Of a stretch of DNA of 64,000 nucleotides, positions 1-11,013 are shown piece by piece; the first letter of the stretch is position 1; each line of letters starts with the position of its first letter. Position numbers and translations under genes: made by a program. This stretch comes from Pogona vitticeps (Eukaryota; Chordata; Lepidosauria; Squamata; Agamidae). Location: the NCBI RefSeq assembly GCF_051106095.1, contig NC_135784.1, positions 150,509,428-150,573,427 of the forward strand, written 5' to 3'. The notes under the pieces were generated by a model that had not been told where the DNA came from, did no database searches, and saw only the letters and a program-made list of their open reading frames with translations.

Positions 1-1653
1 ACAACTTCTGTGACTCAATAGTAGTTTTCAAACTTGGGATTCCAGGATGTTCTTTGACTATAACTCAGAAGCCCTACCAAGGCAGGCAACAGCCAGGGTT
101 TCTGGGAATTGTAGTCTAAAAATATCAGCCCCCCCCCACATGTTTGGGAACTGCTGCGCTACAACACCCACTTTTGTGAAAGATCAGTCTTCCTGCTTTT
201 GCATCCGAGTCCTTTCACACACCCCCAAAAAACCCAAAACCTCAGAAAAGGACTGTTAATTTTACAGAAAGTGGAGTAGCAGCCCCAAGTGCTGGTGCCA
301 TATAGATCATAAGAGAGGGAAGCTTTGGGTCCCCTGGACATTTTGGCTTATTACTCCTCTCTGCTGCACTCACGATAGCCAACAGCAGGGAATTGTGGGT
401 GCTGTAGTCCAAAAATGTACATCCCATACTAATATAAACCATCTTTGTATAGCAGATATCAAGACAGACCAGTGGGCACTACCGGGCAGAATACCTGGTA
501 TTTATGACGAGACAGTAGATACCAGGTATTTTAGTTCAAGCTTCTACTGCCCCCCCCCCCACGCAACATCCTTTCCACCTGGCACTACCTTGTAGTTCAC
601 CTCACTAATACAACTGGGATCTTGCTTTCAACTTCTGGCTCAATGCTAAAAGCATCCAGACTCAATGAAGACAGCTGAGCTGTATTTTCAGCTGCAACTA
701 CGCAATATGCTCATGCATCACGCCCTGAAGTCTGCCATACTTAGCTGCCTACAGCTGTGATGCTTGGAGCATCTGGACTACAACTCCCAAAATCCCCATT
801 ACAGATGTGTTGCCTTGGTACCCCAATTCCCCCAGGACAGTCCCATTAATAGAACAATACCTGCCTGTAGGTCATGACAAATGGACACAGACACATGCAC
901 ATCTATTTCATCCAACATTTCAAACAAAGTTCAGCCACACAGGATTTCTTTCATCAAAGCCTCTTCATGATCGTAAGCCTTTGCCAAACAAAGGTGGGCG
1001 GGCATTTGTCTGGTACAAAGCCACAAGATTTATGACAGTTTTTGTTTCTTTACATATTATTCAAACAGAATGATATTCAATCAATATGAATGAAGAAAAA
1101 TAATAATTACAGCTATCAAGTTGATTCCAACTTATGGGGACGCTTTCTAGGGTTTTCCAGAAACAGTTTACCCTTCCCTTCTTCTGGTCGTGCTCTGGGA
1201 TTATGCAGCTTGCCCAAGGCTACGCAGGCTGGCTTTCCTTCCTGAAGGCACAGTGAGAAATCGAACTCCAAACCTTTGGTTCTGCAGCCAGATACCCAAC
1301 TCACTGAGCTATATGGAACAGTATGCCTAAATTGTTCCAAAGGATCTTCATAATACTTTTAATACAACACTGGTTTCAATCTTTTAAGATATGCTTGGAA
1401 TTTTAACAGCACACCTATGAGAGTCTACATGCTTGTGCTCCATATCTGCCTCAATTTGATCTGGAAATTAAGAGTTTTGTATTTTAATTTCTCATGCTAG
1501 CAATAATAGCAAGTGTCAGAAATCACCAACTGAGAATTAACTGACCGCATCAAAAAATGAAGAAGCCTGGCCTTCATAGGAGGGGGTTCAGATTGAATGA
1601 GAGATTCTCACTACAGATTAGCAGTGCACAACAGCACCCACAGGTGGGCTTAC
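1..1653. other. RND1 last intron (partial)
   Basis: No RND1 exon 5 or other exon was found on either strand. The DNA holds an antisense tRNA-type SINE near 1107-1325 and short relics of the form ACTACAACTCCCA (about 90-120, 385-415, 775-800) that look like old MITE ends. Confidence 0.6.
1107..1325 (-). repeat. tRNA-derived SINE, antisense
   Basis: Read on the minus strand it has an A-box-like stretch (TAGCTCAGTGAGTTGG), a B-box-like stretch (GGAGTTCGATTTC) and the tail shared by the copies at 19455, 22800, 32357 and 46577 (CCATAAGT..GAACTGACTTGA, here diverged). Confidence 0.6.
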
Positions 1654-1788
1654 CTGTTCATAAGAAATAGGAGCCTGCTTTTGGTGGGACAACTCCATCA
1701 GGGTGCTGAGGTCTGTACGCAAGTCTATTTTGCAGCCAATCAGCAACACACGGGTGCTGGGACAGTAATCCAAGATTTCTGTCTTCCA
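1654..1788 (-). CDS. RND1: RND1 coding exon 4
   Basis: Forty-five codons, [20 protein letters not shown] and onward to ISYEQ. The acceptor is CATTCCAG|TGG and the donor GAACAG|GTAAGC. This is the last RND1 exon in the window. Confidence 0.94.
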
Positions 1789-4700
1789 CTGGAATGGGAG
1801 AAAGAAGAGAACAAAGGCACCCTGAACTTTCAAGTATTCTAAGTATCAAAAGCATGGATCCGAAATACCGGTAGTAGAAAAATAGCTACAGAACCACCAT
1901 ATTCCTTGCACCTCTGTGCTCGGTTTAAAAGCTGCATTGCAAAATAGCAAAAGACTTTTCTGCCACACATAGCAAGTACGAGAGTTTTAAAGCAACATGT
2001 CAAGTGTACTATGTGAAAAATTAAGCTCTCCATATTCCAGAGATGCCGGGAGCACACGGAACAAGCCTCTGTATCTTCCGTTAAATTCAGCAGTTTTAAC
2101 CCTGCGCCAAATTGCTCATGAAAAGAATTAGTCATCTTTATAAAACTAAGAATGAGAAGGTGGCCATGAGGCCTGAAGGGATCATGGGCCTAGAGAGCCA
2201 AAAACAGATTTCAAAGGCAGCAAGAAGCAAATCTGAAGGCAACTACATTAATGGGTTGATTTGCTTGATGTTATATATAAAGTGCTTTAAAGCCCGGCCC
2301 TCCCATCTTCAACAGGATAGGGAGGGGGTCTGGGTGTGAACATTAACACACAATTGATAGCAAAGAACTAACACAATTATCAGCCCCTGCCAGGAGACCA
2401 TCCTATGCAACCATCTCTTCTCAGCAACCCTCTTCTCCAGATCTGTGCATTTTAAAAATCGCTTCTAAAAAGGTTTATTCCATCCCATGCTGACAAATCC
2501 ATTTGGCCCTAGCCATAGATTTGTGCCACGGGACTAGAAGGGAACTGCCCATGCACTGCCATCTTAAAAGAAAAACCCTGCAGGCAGGCGATCACAGAAG
2601 ACTTTGAAACAGATACTCAAGAGTTGCAGGTAATTTTCTAAATGCAACACTCCACAGGACAAAGAATTAGTGTTGGGACCATGACGTTTTGATGCAGGGC
2701 TGGGTATAACTCACCAGATGACAACCTCCATGGTCCTTATACTTGCTAGGGCCGATGGGAACTGCAGTCCAGCAACGTCTGTAGTGCCCCAAGTTGCAAT
2801 CATTTCCAAATTTATTGCACACCATTCAATGCAGTGTGAGCAGAACAAAACTTTCCCTCCCTTCCACTGCAGCCTCTTAAGTCACCAAATCTACTCAAGG
2901 ACCTCCTAGATTCTGGAAAGCAGAGGAACTTCCAGGAATGCATCCCACTAACATAATCGGGGAGTTTGATGCACTTCAGCATTTGAGAGGTGCAACAGAT
3001 TCTTTGCTTTTAAAAGATTTATTAGAGACCTGGAGAGGGAGATCTGAAGAAAAGCACAATGTTTACATTTTTTTTGTACAGCATTAAGAAATATTAAATG
3101 CCATAATTAGATTTTGAGCAGGGCAAGTATTTGTTTATGTGCCTCTCTGTGACATAACAGAACTTGTAAATATCCCTTCTTTAATTACAGTTCCTAGAAT
3201 CCTGCAGCAGGCCTGGCTTATTAGGTATGGCTGAGAGATTCTGGGCACTGTGGTCCAAAAAAAGTAACTCTTCCAAGCTCTTCCAGTTCACTTTTAGCTC
3301 TGAGAGAAACAGAAATCAGATAGGGATCATGCTTTTAAAAAATGGCTTCCTAGGCCATTGCCTGTAATCTGTGTCCTTCCAACATTTACACCATAGCCCT
3401 CTAGGAAAGTCATCTCTTGGAGGGACCGGGGGGGGGCAGAGGGAAGTAACATATTTTACTCCACAAACTAATCTCCTTGTGATTGGTCAGGTTCCATAAG
3501 GCGCCATCATAGCAGTCTTTTAAAATGCGGAACATCTAATTATACATGCACCTCCAAGCACAGCAGTGCTCATAACAATTTACATTTAATTGCAACATTT
3601 CAAAAGAGAAATATCAAAGGATGGAACCCCACTCCCAAAGTGTCAGAACATGTTCGTCCTGGGTGCCATACCTTGGCAAAATGGTTAGGGTCATCATGGG
3701 TCAGGCAAAAGTCTAGCAGGGGAGTGCCTATAGAGGGTGCTGCAGTTTTGCACTAAGATTTCAAGGGGTTTCTGCATAGAAAATAAAAAGGGGAAAAACA
3801 CCCACATTTGTTTAACAATACATGTTTTTTAGGGGATATGTGGTCTCTTTAACTGGACACTGCTTAGCACATTGGTATGTCTCAATCCAGCCCTGTTTCT
3901 AGATCATGAGAGGTGAGTCGGCCATCTTGTCTGAGGCGACTCCTTGCTTTTTTGGGTCATCATTGCCACTCCTTCCATTTAGATCCCTGGAGTTCCAATA
4001 CTACGAGATGAGAAGTGGAGCCGTCTCCCGAGCGGGAGCTCAGGACAGAGCCTAGTCTTTTGTCAAGCTACAGGTGAGCACGACCTGAAGCTCAGCTCTT
4101 AGGACCAAGAGGCAAGAAGCACCTGCAAGTCAACCTTCCTCACCTTCTTCAGGGCACTGTCCATGGTCTCTGGGCGGCTGACGTCGAAGCAGAGGAGGAC
4201 AGCATCCGAGTCACTGTAGCACAGGGGACGGACATTGTCATAATAAGGAGAGCCTGTGAGAAGGAGACAGGGAGGTCATTAAGCAGCTCGAGACTCTCCT
4301 CACACGCACACACTAAAAGCATCCCTCTCTTGTGGCCTAACAAAAAAGATGTCCTATTTTTGGATTAGACAGCTCAGGTTGCATACATGTGTGTGTCCCC
4401 CCCCCATCCCCCAAATGCTCCCAGAAGAATAGAGAAGATAAAAAGGAACCAAGCTTTGGCAGAGTTTCTGTGGAAGGACACTTCCTTTAGTTGCCTTCCG
4501 CAGGGCTCTGCGCACTCACACACCCCTTTTAATATTCACTGTCCTCGGGAAAGAGCTTCAGTGTGGTTTATATAACCAAGGCCATCTCCCCGCCCCCACT
4601 CATACAAGTGCTATCGACAATAGAAGAGGATGCAGGGCTTCCGTTTTTTTAAAAAAATGGGATTTAGAAAAGGAGAAAATGCAACAGACAGGGAGGAACA

Positions 4701-7559
4701 GGGGTTGCTTAGCAACATTTATCTCACCAGCAAGGGTAAAGAAAAATGGGTTGCGTACCTGCTAGGGACCACTATGCATGCGAGAAGAAAGGGAAAGGAC
4801 TGCACAGGACGGTGGTGGGAGGGGGGACTGCTGCATAGATGCAAAGGGGGGGCAGGAGGAGGAGGAATAGGATCACACCGCACCCCCCCTTCTTTCCAAA
4901 ACAGCAGCATCCAAAATGCTTCTGCAGCCCAGACGCTCCGTGCCCAGAATAGCAAGCAGCCCCTGGCTCCCTGCACCAGCACAGTCACCATGGCAACAAG
5001 GGGGAATCCAAGTAGCCAGGGACCCCCACCTTGGAACCCCTTTAAATGAGGGGATGCTGCAGCAACAGGAGCTGAATGGTTGCCTACCCCCAGTTGCTAG
5101 GGTAACTCCACTACACCCCTTCAGCACACAATTACATTTAAGAGCCTTATTGTGAATAGCCACTGCTGCCTCCCCCCCCCCCCGCTCCTCACAGCACATC
5201 CAGATTTCTCTAGCAAAGTCCCCCAAGCCCCCTGTCGTGGGATGATCCCTCTTTCTCTTCCATATGCACACACAATAAGCAAACCTCTTCCCCTCTGCAT
5301 TCCACAAGAGAAATGAAGGCATGGAGGAAACACCTGCAGTGGGGGGGGGCAGTTGTGTTTGTGTGTGCAAATTTATTGAAAATGCAAGAAGAAATAGGCG
5401 GTGTGCAAGGGAGAAGGCGGCTGCAGCCTGTTTAACTTCCACCCTGAGAGACATCAGAGCCACTCTCATTCTAACAAAAGTCAAGGAAAGGCAGCTTTCA
5501 AGTCTGCTGGAGGAACACTGCTGTAGAGGTATTTAATTCTTGAAACAAAAATGCATTGCTTTTAAGAATTACTTCCCCTTAGGAAAGGGGTGGAGTCTGG
5601 GTTTCCTTTGGCCAGAATAGCTCTTACTTGACTACCTTCTCCATTCCTCTGAGGTCCTGCCCACCATCACCACTGCTGCTGCTTCCCTAGGAGGACCCCT
5701 CAGTCCAAAATCCCAATGGCCCCTTTTTCCAACTGAGGACTGCACCACAGAAGTCCTCCCTCTCTTCAAAGCTCCAAAACACAAACTGCGCCCCCCCCTT
5801 AATCTTTCAAATCCATCTATCACACCTTCCTGATCCTTGTGAGACCCAGGTGGATAAAGAGTACTTAACCTGCACCCATCTGCAATGTACCATTTTTGTT
5901 ATGTGCCATCATGTCGCATCTAACTTACCTTGAAAATCCTATTAGAGTTACTGTATGCGAGATGTATAAGGTGTGGTTTTCCCAGGGCGCCCCCTCCATG
6001 ATTTTCCCTGGATGAGCAAGGACTCGAACCCAGGTCTCCTGAGTTTTATGTCCATTACTTTATCCTCTACACTGTGTACTGCAATATATCATACTCTAAG
6101 CCTAAACAGATCATGAAGTCTTCCTGCCTCCATGAACGCTTTCCATTTTTAAAGACCTCAGGTTCTCCCAACATCCTCCCACCCTGAGAAATCCTCAAGT
6201 CATCATAAACGTACACAACATTGGTACAGCCACAGCTTGTTTGCCAGACAGCAAGACTTGCAAGTGACCAATTATGCTACTCTGGTGTCCACTGCAGTAG
6301 AACTGGGTGTGGGCTAGCTGGTCCTTTTGTAGGATGAAGCCCAGAAGTGGGGCAAGGGGGAAGGAGAGAGAGAGAGAGAGAAGAGAAGCCTCACCAGAAG
6401 TGTCCCATAGACTCAGCTCCACTCGTTGTTCCTCTGTCTCCAAGCATGCCGTGTAGTTCTCAAAAACGGTGGGCACATATGTCTGGGGTGGAGAGAAGAC
6501 ACAGAGAGGTCACTGGGGCAGAAATTGGTGGCAGAGTGAGAAGAGAGGAAAAGTAATCAGTGTTGGGCCAGCATCCAAGGGAACAGATCACCTACTGATT
6601 ACTGTACTACCCCTCAGCAGAGGCCAAGGTGGGTCTGCCCTGGAAGAAAGTTGGCAGGCAATCTAAAAATCACAGTCTGATTGTAATCTGGAATGGAGCT
6701 CTCCCAACCAAACCACAGAAAGGCATGCAAGTTGGAAGGAAAAGGCCTTGCAACCCTTATCACCTAAAACAATACCAGGTTCCCCTAACTAGTATCCTCA
6801 AAAACTGTGGACCACACCATCTGGGGATGATGCAAGTTGTGCCGGAACAGATTTGGAAAACAGGCACTCAGGAAAGGGTGGATGAAACACACACAGGGGA
6901 ACCCATTAAAGGGGGCAAACGCCTCCCTGCAAAACACTATGGACAGGACAAGGGGCAGAAGAACGGTCCACGGCTACAAAGCCGGAGGTTGGGAGTTCGA
7001 TTCCTCACTCTGCTTTCTGGACAGGGACGGGACTCGATGACTCAGAAGAGTCCCTTCCAGATCTGCAGTTCTAAGATCATTACGTTTTTGCTCTCCTAGA
7101 TAGGAATTAAAGGCTTCCCAGCTCTTGGGATGGAGGATGCAGAAAGCGCGGGTCCGAAGAACGGCCTGGAGCGAGAGGCCCGAGATGCCGCTCCATTCTT
7201 CCGCCCCGAGCCGGCCTCCTTCGGTGCTCTAGTGCCTGGACGCCACGCGGCCCCCACGAAAGCCCCCACGAGCTGTCCCGGAAAGAAGCGCAGGGGGCCA
7301 GGCCGAGCACAAAGCAAGGCAAGCCAGAGCCCTTTCTCTGCCCGTCTCGTTCGGAAAGGCTAGAAGCTGCCCAACAAAGCAAGCCGGCCCAAGCGAGGCA
7401 TCCCTTCCGATCGAGTCCCCCCCCTCCTCCTCCCCTTACCTCCGGGTAGCAGTCTTTGGCCAGCACTTGCAACATGGCTGTCTTGCCAGAATGTACGTCT
7501 CCCACCAGAACCAGCTTGCACCGAGCCACCACCGGCTGAGGAGTCCTCCTTTCTCTCAT
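1654..7559 (-). CDS. RND1: RND1, Rho-family GTPase 1 (coding exons 1-4 of 5; partial at window edge)
   Basis: Spliced gene, coding exons at 7440-7559, 6395-6482, 4144-4253 and 1654-1788. Joined they give 151 codons in one frame, about two thirds of the usual ~232 residues. The P-loop (GDVHSGKT, about residues 20-27), the effector region ([10 protein letters not shown]) and the WDTSGSPYYDN segment match RND1. Known of the family: RND proteins do not hydrolyse GTP and stay GTP-bound; they antagonise RhoA and loosen actin stress fibres. The causes are visible: Val at the Rho Gly12 position and Ser at the positions of Ala59 and Gln61. The last exon, with the NKxD-type end of the fold and the farnesylated tail, is not found in 1-1653 and should lie beyond the left edge. 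The start was chosen at 7559 because the protein then begins [15 protein letters not shown] as in RND1; an upstream in-frame ATG at 7601 is possible but not family-like. RND2/RND3 fit less well. Confidence 0.95.
4144..4253 (-). CDS. RND1: RND1 coding exon 3
   Basis: Encodes [20 protein letters not shown] and onward to [10 protein letters not shown]. The acceptor is CTCACAG|GC and the donor AAGAAG|GTGAGG. The split glycine codon (G|GC) restores the frame left by exon 2. Confidence 0.94.
5885..6090 (-). repeat. tRNA-derived SINE, antisense, in RND1 intron 2
   Basis: On the minus strand a B-box-like CCTGGGTTCGAGTCC is followed by a tail near AAGTTAGATGCGACATGATG. It belongs to a SINE type different from the 32357 copy. 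Confidence 0.5.
6395..6482 (-). CDS. RND1: RND1 coding exon 2
   Basis: Encodes [20 protein letters not shown] and onward to LWDTSG (effector loop and start of switch II). The acceptor is CCCCAG|ACA and the donor TCTG|GTGAGG. Length is 88 nt, ending in phase 1. Confidence 0.94.
6936..7082 (+). repeat. tRNA-derived SINE fragment in RND1 intron 1
   Basis: Contains a B-box-like GGGAGTTCGATTCC and a tail GAGTCCCTTCCAGATCTGCAG that recurs at about 24220-24260, where another copy sits within a LINE. Confidence 0.55.
7440..7559 (-). CDS. RND1: RND1 coding exon 1
   Basis: Forty codons from the ATG to ...KDCYPE, carrying the P-loop. The donor is GAG|GTAAGG at 7439-7438, phase 0. Compared with human RND1 (GDVQCGKT, recalled), the P-loop here reads GDVHSGKT. 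Confidence 0.95.
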
Positions 7560-7658
7560 GGCGACGTAAAGGCAATTCAATGCACCACCAGCTTCTCGCA
7601 CCGAAAACCTGAACGACTCACCGCGCGAGAAATAAAGCGAGGAGCCCGGGGGTGACTG

Positions 7659-7667
7659 CTTTTATAG
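7659..7667 (-). promoter_or_regulatory. TATA box of RND1 (CTATAAAAG)
   Basis: CTATAAAAG on the minus strand lies 100 bp upstream of the RND1 ATG, predicting a start site near 7630 and a 5'UTR of about 70 nt. CCAAT motifs lie upstream at 7681-7685 and 7713-7717, which supports function. Confidence 0.6.
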
Positions 7668-7680
7668 TAAGACATGGTAA

Positions 7681-7717
7681 CCAATGAGAAACAGAGGCGG
7701 GACTTCTCGCAACCAAT
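7681..7717 (-). promoter_or_regulatory. Paired CCAAT boxes flanking a GC box
   Basis: CCAAT at 7681-7685 and 7713-7717 flank AGGCGGGAC at 7694-7702, giving a 32-bp CCAAT spacing. Both CCAAT motifs read on the plus strand (ATTGG in the gene direction), typical of NF-Y sites. Confidence 0.55.
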
Positions 7718-7984
7718 CAGAAGATTCAGGAGCCGGCCCCGATGACCAGTGACAGAGCAAGATATTTGACTTCCCTTCCCGTCGGAAAGATGCAATTTAA
7801 GCGTTCGGCTGCACTTTTCAGGAGAAGAAGGTTAATAGTTTTTTTTTACTTGTTTTTAAGCGGAAGGGAAAAAGATATTAAACTGTCAAGTCTCATAAAT
7901 TTAAATTTGGGACCGCCTTGTGCTTGTTTTTCCACGTGGTGTGTAGAACTGAAAAGGGTTATGAAATTACATTCTTTTTGGTTA

Positions 7985-8117
7985 TTGTAGGTTTTTCGGG
8001 CTGTTTAGCCGTCTTCTGGAGGTTTATCTTCCAAACGTTTGGCCAGTCTCTGTGGCCGGCATCTTCAGAGGTCAGGAGTTAGAACACAGACGGCCAAACA
8101 GCCCGAAAAACCTACAA
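7985..8117. repeat. Inverted-repeat element (30-bp arms), possibly a Penelope-like terminal piece
   Basis: Arms at 7985-8014 and 8088-8117 are inverted copies with one mismatch; each contains TTTTTCGGGCTGTTT or its complement. The centre holds a perfect 12-bp palindrome, CCAAACGTTTGG (8032-8043), and the flank reads ATCGGATCCCGGCCGTGA. I recall this as an abundant reptile repeat resembling Penelope-like element ends, but cannot confirm the family. Confidence 0.55.
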
Positions 8118-8898
8118 CAATCATCGGATCCCGGCCGTGAGAATCTTCGAGAATACCTTCTTTTTATTTGGATTTAAAAAAATTAATCATTAACTAAAAG
8201 TTTCTTATGTCCATGACTAAGCTGCGTCTTTATCCCAATGTTCTACGTAAAAGGATCTTGTTAGGTAGGTATAGTTCCTCAAAAACAAAACCAGCTTGTG
8301 TGTGATTCAAATTCTCGACTTGGAATTACAGGAAGCCTGTCCAGACCTCTGGATGTTGCAGAATCTGTTTTTGATTTGTAAGTTCTAAGTGTCTTTTTTT
8401 GGGATCTTAAACGTTACTTGTTTGGTGAACCCCTATAGTGATCTAATTTACTCTATGATGTAGTTTTAGGGATAGAGTTTCAGATTTTGTGAAAAAATAG
8501 AAGAGTTGTAACAATCTGTGATTTCCCCCTTGCTTCTAAATACCAGCTGTTCTCCTCAAGTAGATTTCTTCTGACATTTTGAGCTGCTCTCACCAAAGAG
8601 GGAAAAACAAAGGCTACTCTGCTTCTGACAAGTGGCTATTCTCTAAGCGTCTTTTGTTAAGTCTAAATGTGGAGAAATGCAAAATGTTCATGTTACCCAT
8701 TTATAAATCACATTGGAAAACAACACCTATTCAGAAAATACGAAGAAATAGGAAAGTGTCACGAAGCAACCTGGCGGGAAGTCTAAAAACAAGTCCTGGC
8801 TTGTCTCTTAAGGCAGTGGTTGTCCATGGATTGGTGCTGGTCTATGAGCCACCAGTTGCTGGTCTGCAGTGGGCTGCCAAGAAAGGGGTGGGGGTGGG

Positions 8899-8943
8899 GA
8901 AGGAAGGAAGGAAGGAAGGAAGGAAGGAAGGAAGGAAGGAAAA
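8899..8943. repeat. (GGAA)n microsatellite
   Basis: About eleven copies of GGAA/GAAG. The DNA just upstream (about 8812-8880) begins with CAGTGGTT and looks like a decayed hAT-type end. Confidence 0.9.
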
Positions 8944-9688
8944 ACGGCAGGCAGGCAGGAAGAATGGTCCAGCACTGTGTTGACATCACATAATTCAAGG
9001 TGGAGAAAGCATCATGCATATTAATATAGTACCGTATTTCTTGAGGCAACAGCGGGCCAGAAGCTTGGAGCACATGTGCAGCCAATGGTTCTGAGAAGAA
9101 AGATTTCTCTGTGATGGGAACATATACAGATGCTTCCATCAGTTGAGCTGGTGACGTGTTAAATACAGTACATAAAGTGGCACAACAGTCTGCATATCTT
9201 TTCCCCATAGTGTGCTAGTCTCAGTTGAATCATGCCTTAGCCAGGGGGCAAATAAGAAGCAGGTTCATTGTTCACATTAGGAAACATTAGGTTTTTAAGT
9301 TTAACATGCTTATGAAATACATATTAAGATTACTTTTTTTCCTCAACTGAATGTAATATCTTCTTTTAATATTTCAGTGTATTTTTTCAATTCAGGTTTG
9401 TTGTTTTCTAAATATTCCCCCAACCCTGTGCCCGTCCCTAACATAACTGGGGGAAAATATTGCTGTTCTGCCACTTCAGGCAGTTTGAGAAGCTCTTTGT
9501 TGGGGCACATCACTGTCTGAGATAAATTGTTTGGTGACATTATTCATGTTTTTAAAAGCATGCTTAATATTGCACTTTTCTGTTGAAGCAAAAACAAGGA
9601 CAAAATCTGACTTCCTGGTCCAGTTGCAATGTAGACTGGGCCCCTGAAGCAGTTTCCTCTGGGGGGGGCAGTCAGTCCCCCCAGCTCT

Positions 9689-10036
9689 CTATCTCTGCTT
9701 TTTTATCCTGAAGAAAAAGACAAAACCTACAGTTAGATATAGACAAGCTGCAGCTAAAAACATGATGAGTGGGATCCAGATTAGAAATGTGGTTTGGAGT
9801 GCAGCCTCATTTTCATTATTGGCTTCAAAATAAAAGGGACAGTGAAAGTGTTTATTTAAAGTATAACTGAAAATGGTAATTTCAGTGATGGGGGCTGGTC
9901 TCTCAGCCAAGAAGTGATGAGGAGCACAAACCAGCATATAGGATGCATCTGAATACCAAAGTCTGACTAATGTCTGGGCAGTGCTGACCTTCAGGGCTGT
10001 AGCTTTCTGGGGCTTTGGCTGACCTCTTTTTTCCTG
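9689..10036 (-). CDS. Unidentified reading frame with one membrane segment; possible last exon
   Basis: The frame is open from a possible acceptor (CTCCTAACAG, about 10036) to the TAG at 9689, giving about 115 codons. It has a soluble part (near ...VRLWYSDASYMLVCAPHH), one strong hydrophobic stretch (TTFLIWIPLIMFLAAACLYL and onward, about residues 81-107) and a short basic end, RIKKQR. That is the outline of a type I single-pass protein ending just inside the membrane. I do not recognise the family. A second frame downstream on the same strand (9343-9540, ...TEILKEDITFS) could be another exon or chance. Upstream exons were not found. It could be a decayed gene or a non-coding chance frame. 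Confidence 0.3.
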   Translation of the reverse strand, partial: QEKRGQPKPQKATALKVSTAQTLVRLWYSDASYMLVCAPHHFLAERPAPITEITIFSYTLNKHFHCPFYFEANNENEAALQTTFLIWIPLIMFLAAACLYLTVGFVFFFRIKKQR

Positions 10037-10198
10037 TTAGGAGTCTGAAAACTGACCATCCTTGGGTCATTGCGAGCAAAAAAGATTCCTAGCATCCTGT
10101 CTAAAAGGGTTGGGTCAAGTTATATCGATGACTGAGGCAGAAATGTTGCAAATAGTTACCTCCTCCCTTTTCATAAAAAACTGGCATTAGTAATAACC

Positions 10199-10381
10199 AG
10201 GGAGAGGATTTCTATGACATGTCATATTTTTTTCTGCAACTTATGTATGGGTGGGTTTGGACATGTTTATAAGTAATCTGGTGAGAAAGGCCAGATTACT
10301 TATAAACATGTTTGAACTTGCTTATGGGTTCAAATGTAGGTTGCAAAGAAAATGTGAAATGTCATAGAAATCCTTCCCCTA
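10199..10381. repeat. Foldback MITE, ~180 bp, almost wholly palindromic
   Basis: The outer ends are inverted copies (AGGATTTCTATGACAT and its complement). The core is a perfect 21-bp inverted repeat at 10261-10281 and 10291-10311 around a 9-nt loop. No clean target-site duplication was resolved. Superfamily unknown. Confidence 0.75.
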
Positions 10382-11013
10382 AATAATAAGTTACTGCCTG
10401 TTCATGACACCTCGGATCAACTGCCTGAAGTGGCCACCTCACTCTGCGTAAGACTCATGCCAGCGCTGAAAGTGGTCAAAGTCCTCCGCTGACTTTCTCA
10501 ACCAGTGGCTGAGAAAACAGTGACTAATATGCTAACTGTGTCCCTTATCCAGGAGGGGCTAGAGCAGGTGAGTATGAGCACACAAACAGGGTAGTGACGA
10601 GAGAGCAGTTTCAAAACATGTTTCCCTCCCCTCCTCTCCTCTCCTCCCCCCACCCCACCCCCAGAATACGAGAATTTATAGCTAGTGGAATATAAGAGTT
10701 CTGGGGGTGGAGCGCTCCAGCCAAACCCTACTGATCTCCAGCTTACAGTTATTTTCCTGCAGCTTTAAATGTGCATTCTGCTGTTGCAAGGGATTCCCAG
10801 ATTCTCTTTTACACAAGTGGCAGGGAAGGAGGAAATGTAGGGTGGTGGGGAATCAGCCCATTTGTCACTAACAGGATACTAGCCAGACTCATCTGCTGGT
10901 GATTATGGAACACCTGATGCTCTTTGGTCTGACCAGTGAATTAGGTGAAAAGGAGGCTTTCAAGTACAGGAAATCAGAAAATAAGAAACATCATTAAGCG
11001 GAAAATATATTTT

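Larger units (their letters stand above)
7100..7735. promoter_or_regulatory. RND1 CpG-rich promoter island
   Basis: GC- and CpG-rich DNA covers exon 1, the 5' part of intron 1 and the upstream region. On the RND1 strand the core elements are in canonical order: TATA box, CCAAT, GC box (7694-7702) and a second CCAAT. Confidence 0.7.

Noticed and set aside
1116-1340. Possible tRNA gene from A- and B-box-like motifs
   Set aside because: No cloverleaf forms, and the body and tail match the dispersed SINE copies.
7107-7601. Upstream in-frame ATG at 7601 as RND1 start
   Set aside because: The extra residues (MREAGGALNCLYVA) have no counterpart in RND1; the ATG at 7559 gives the family N-terminus.
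8579-8983. 134-codon frame ending in KEGRKEGRKE repeats
   Set aside because: Its end is the GGAA microsatellite and the rest resembles no protein.
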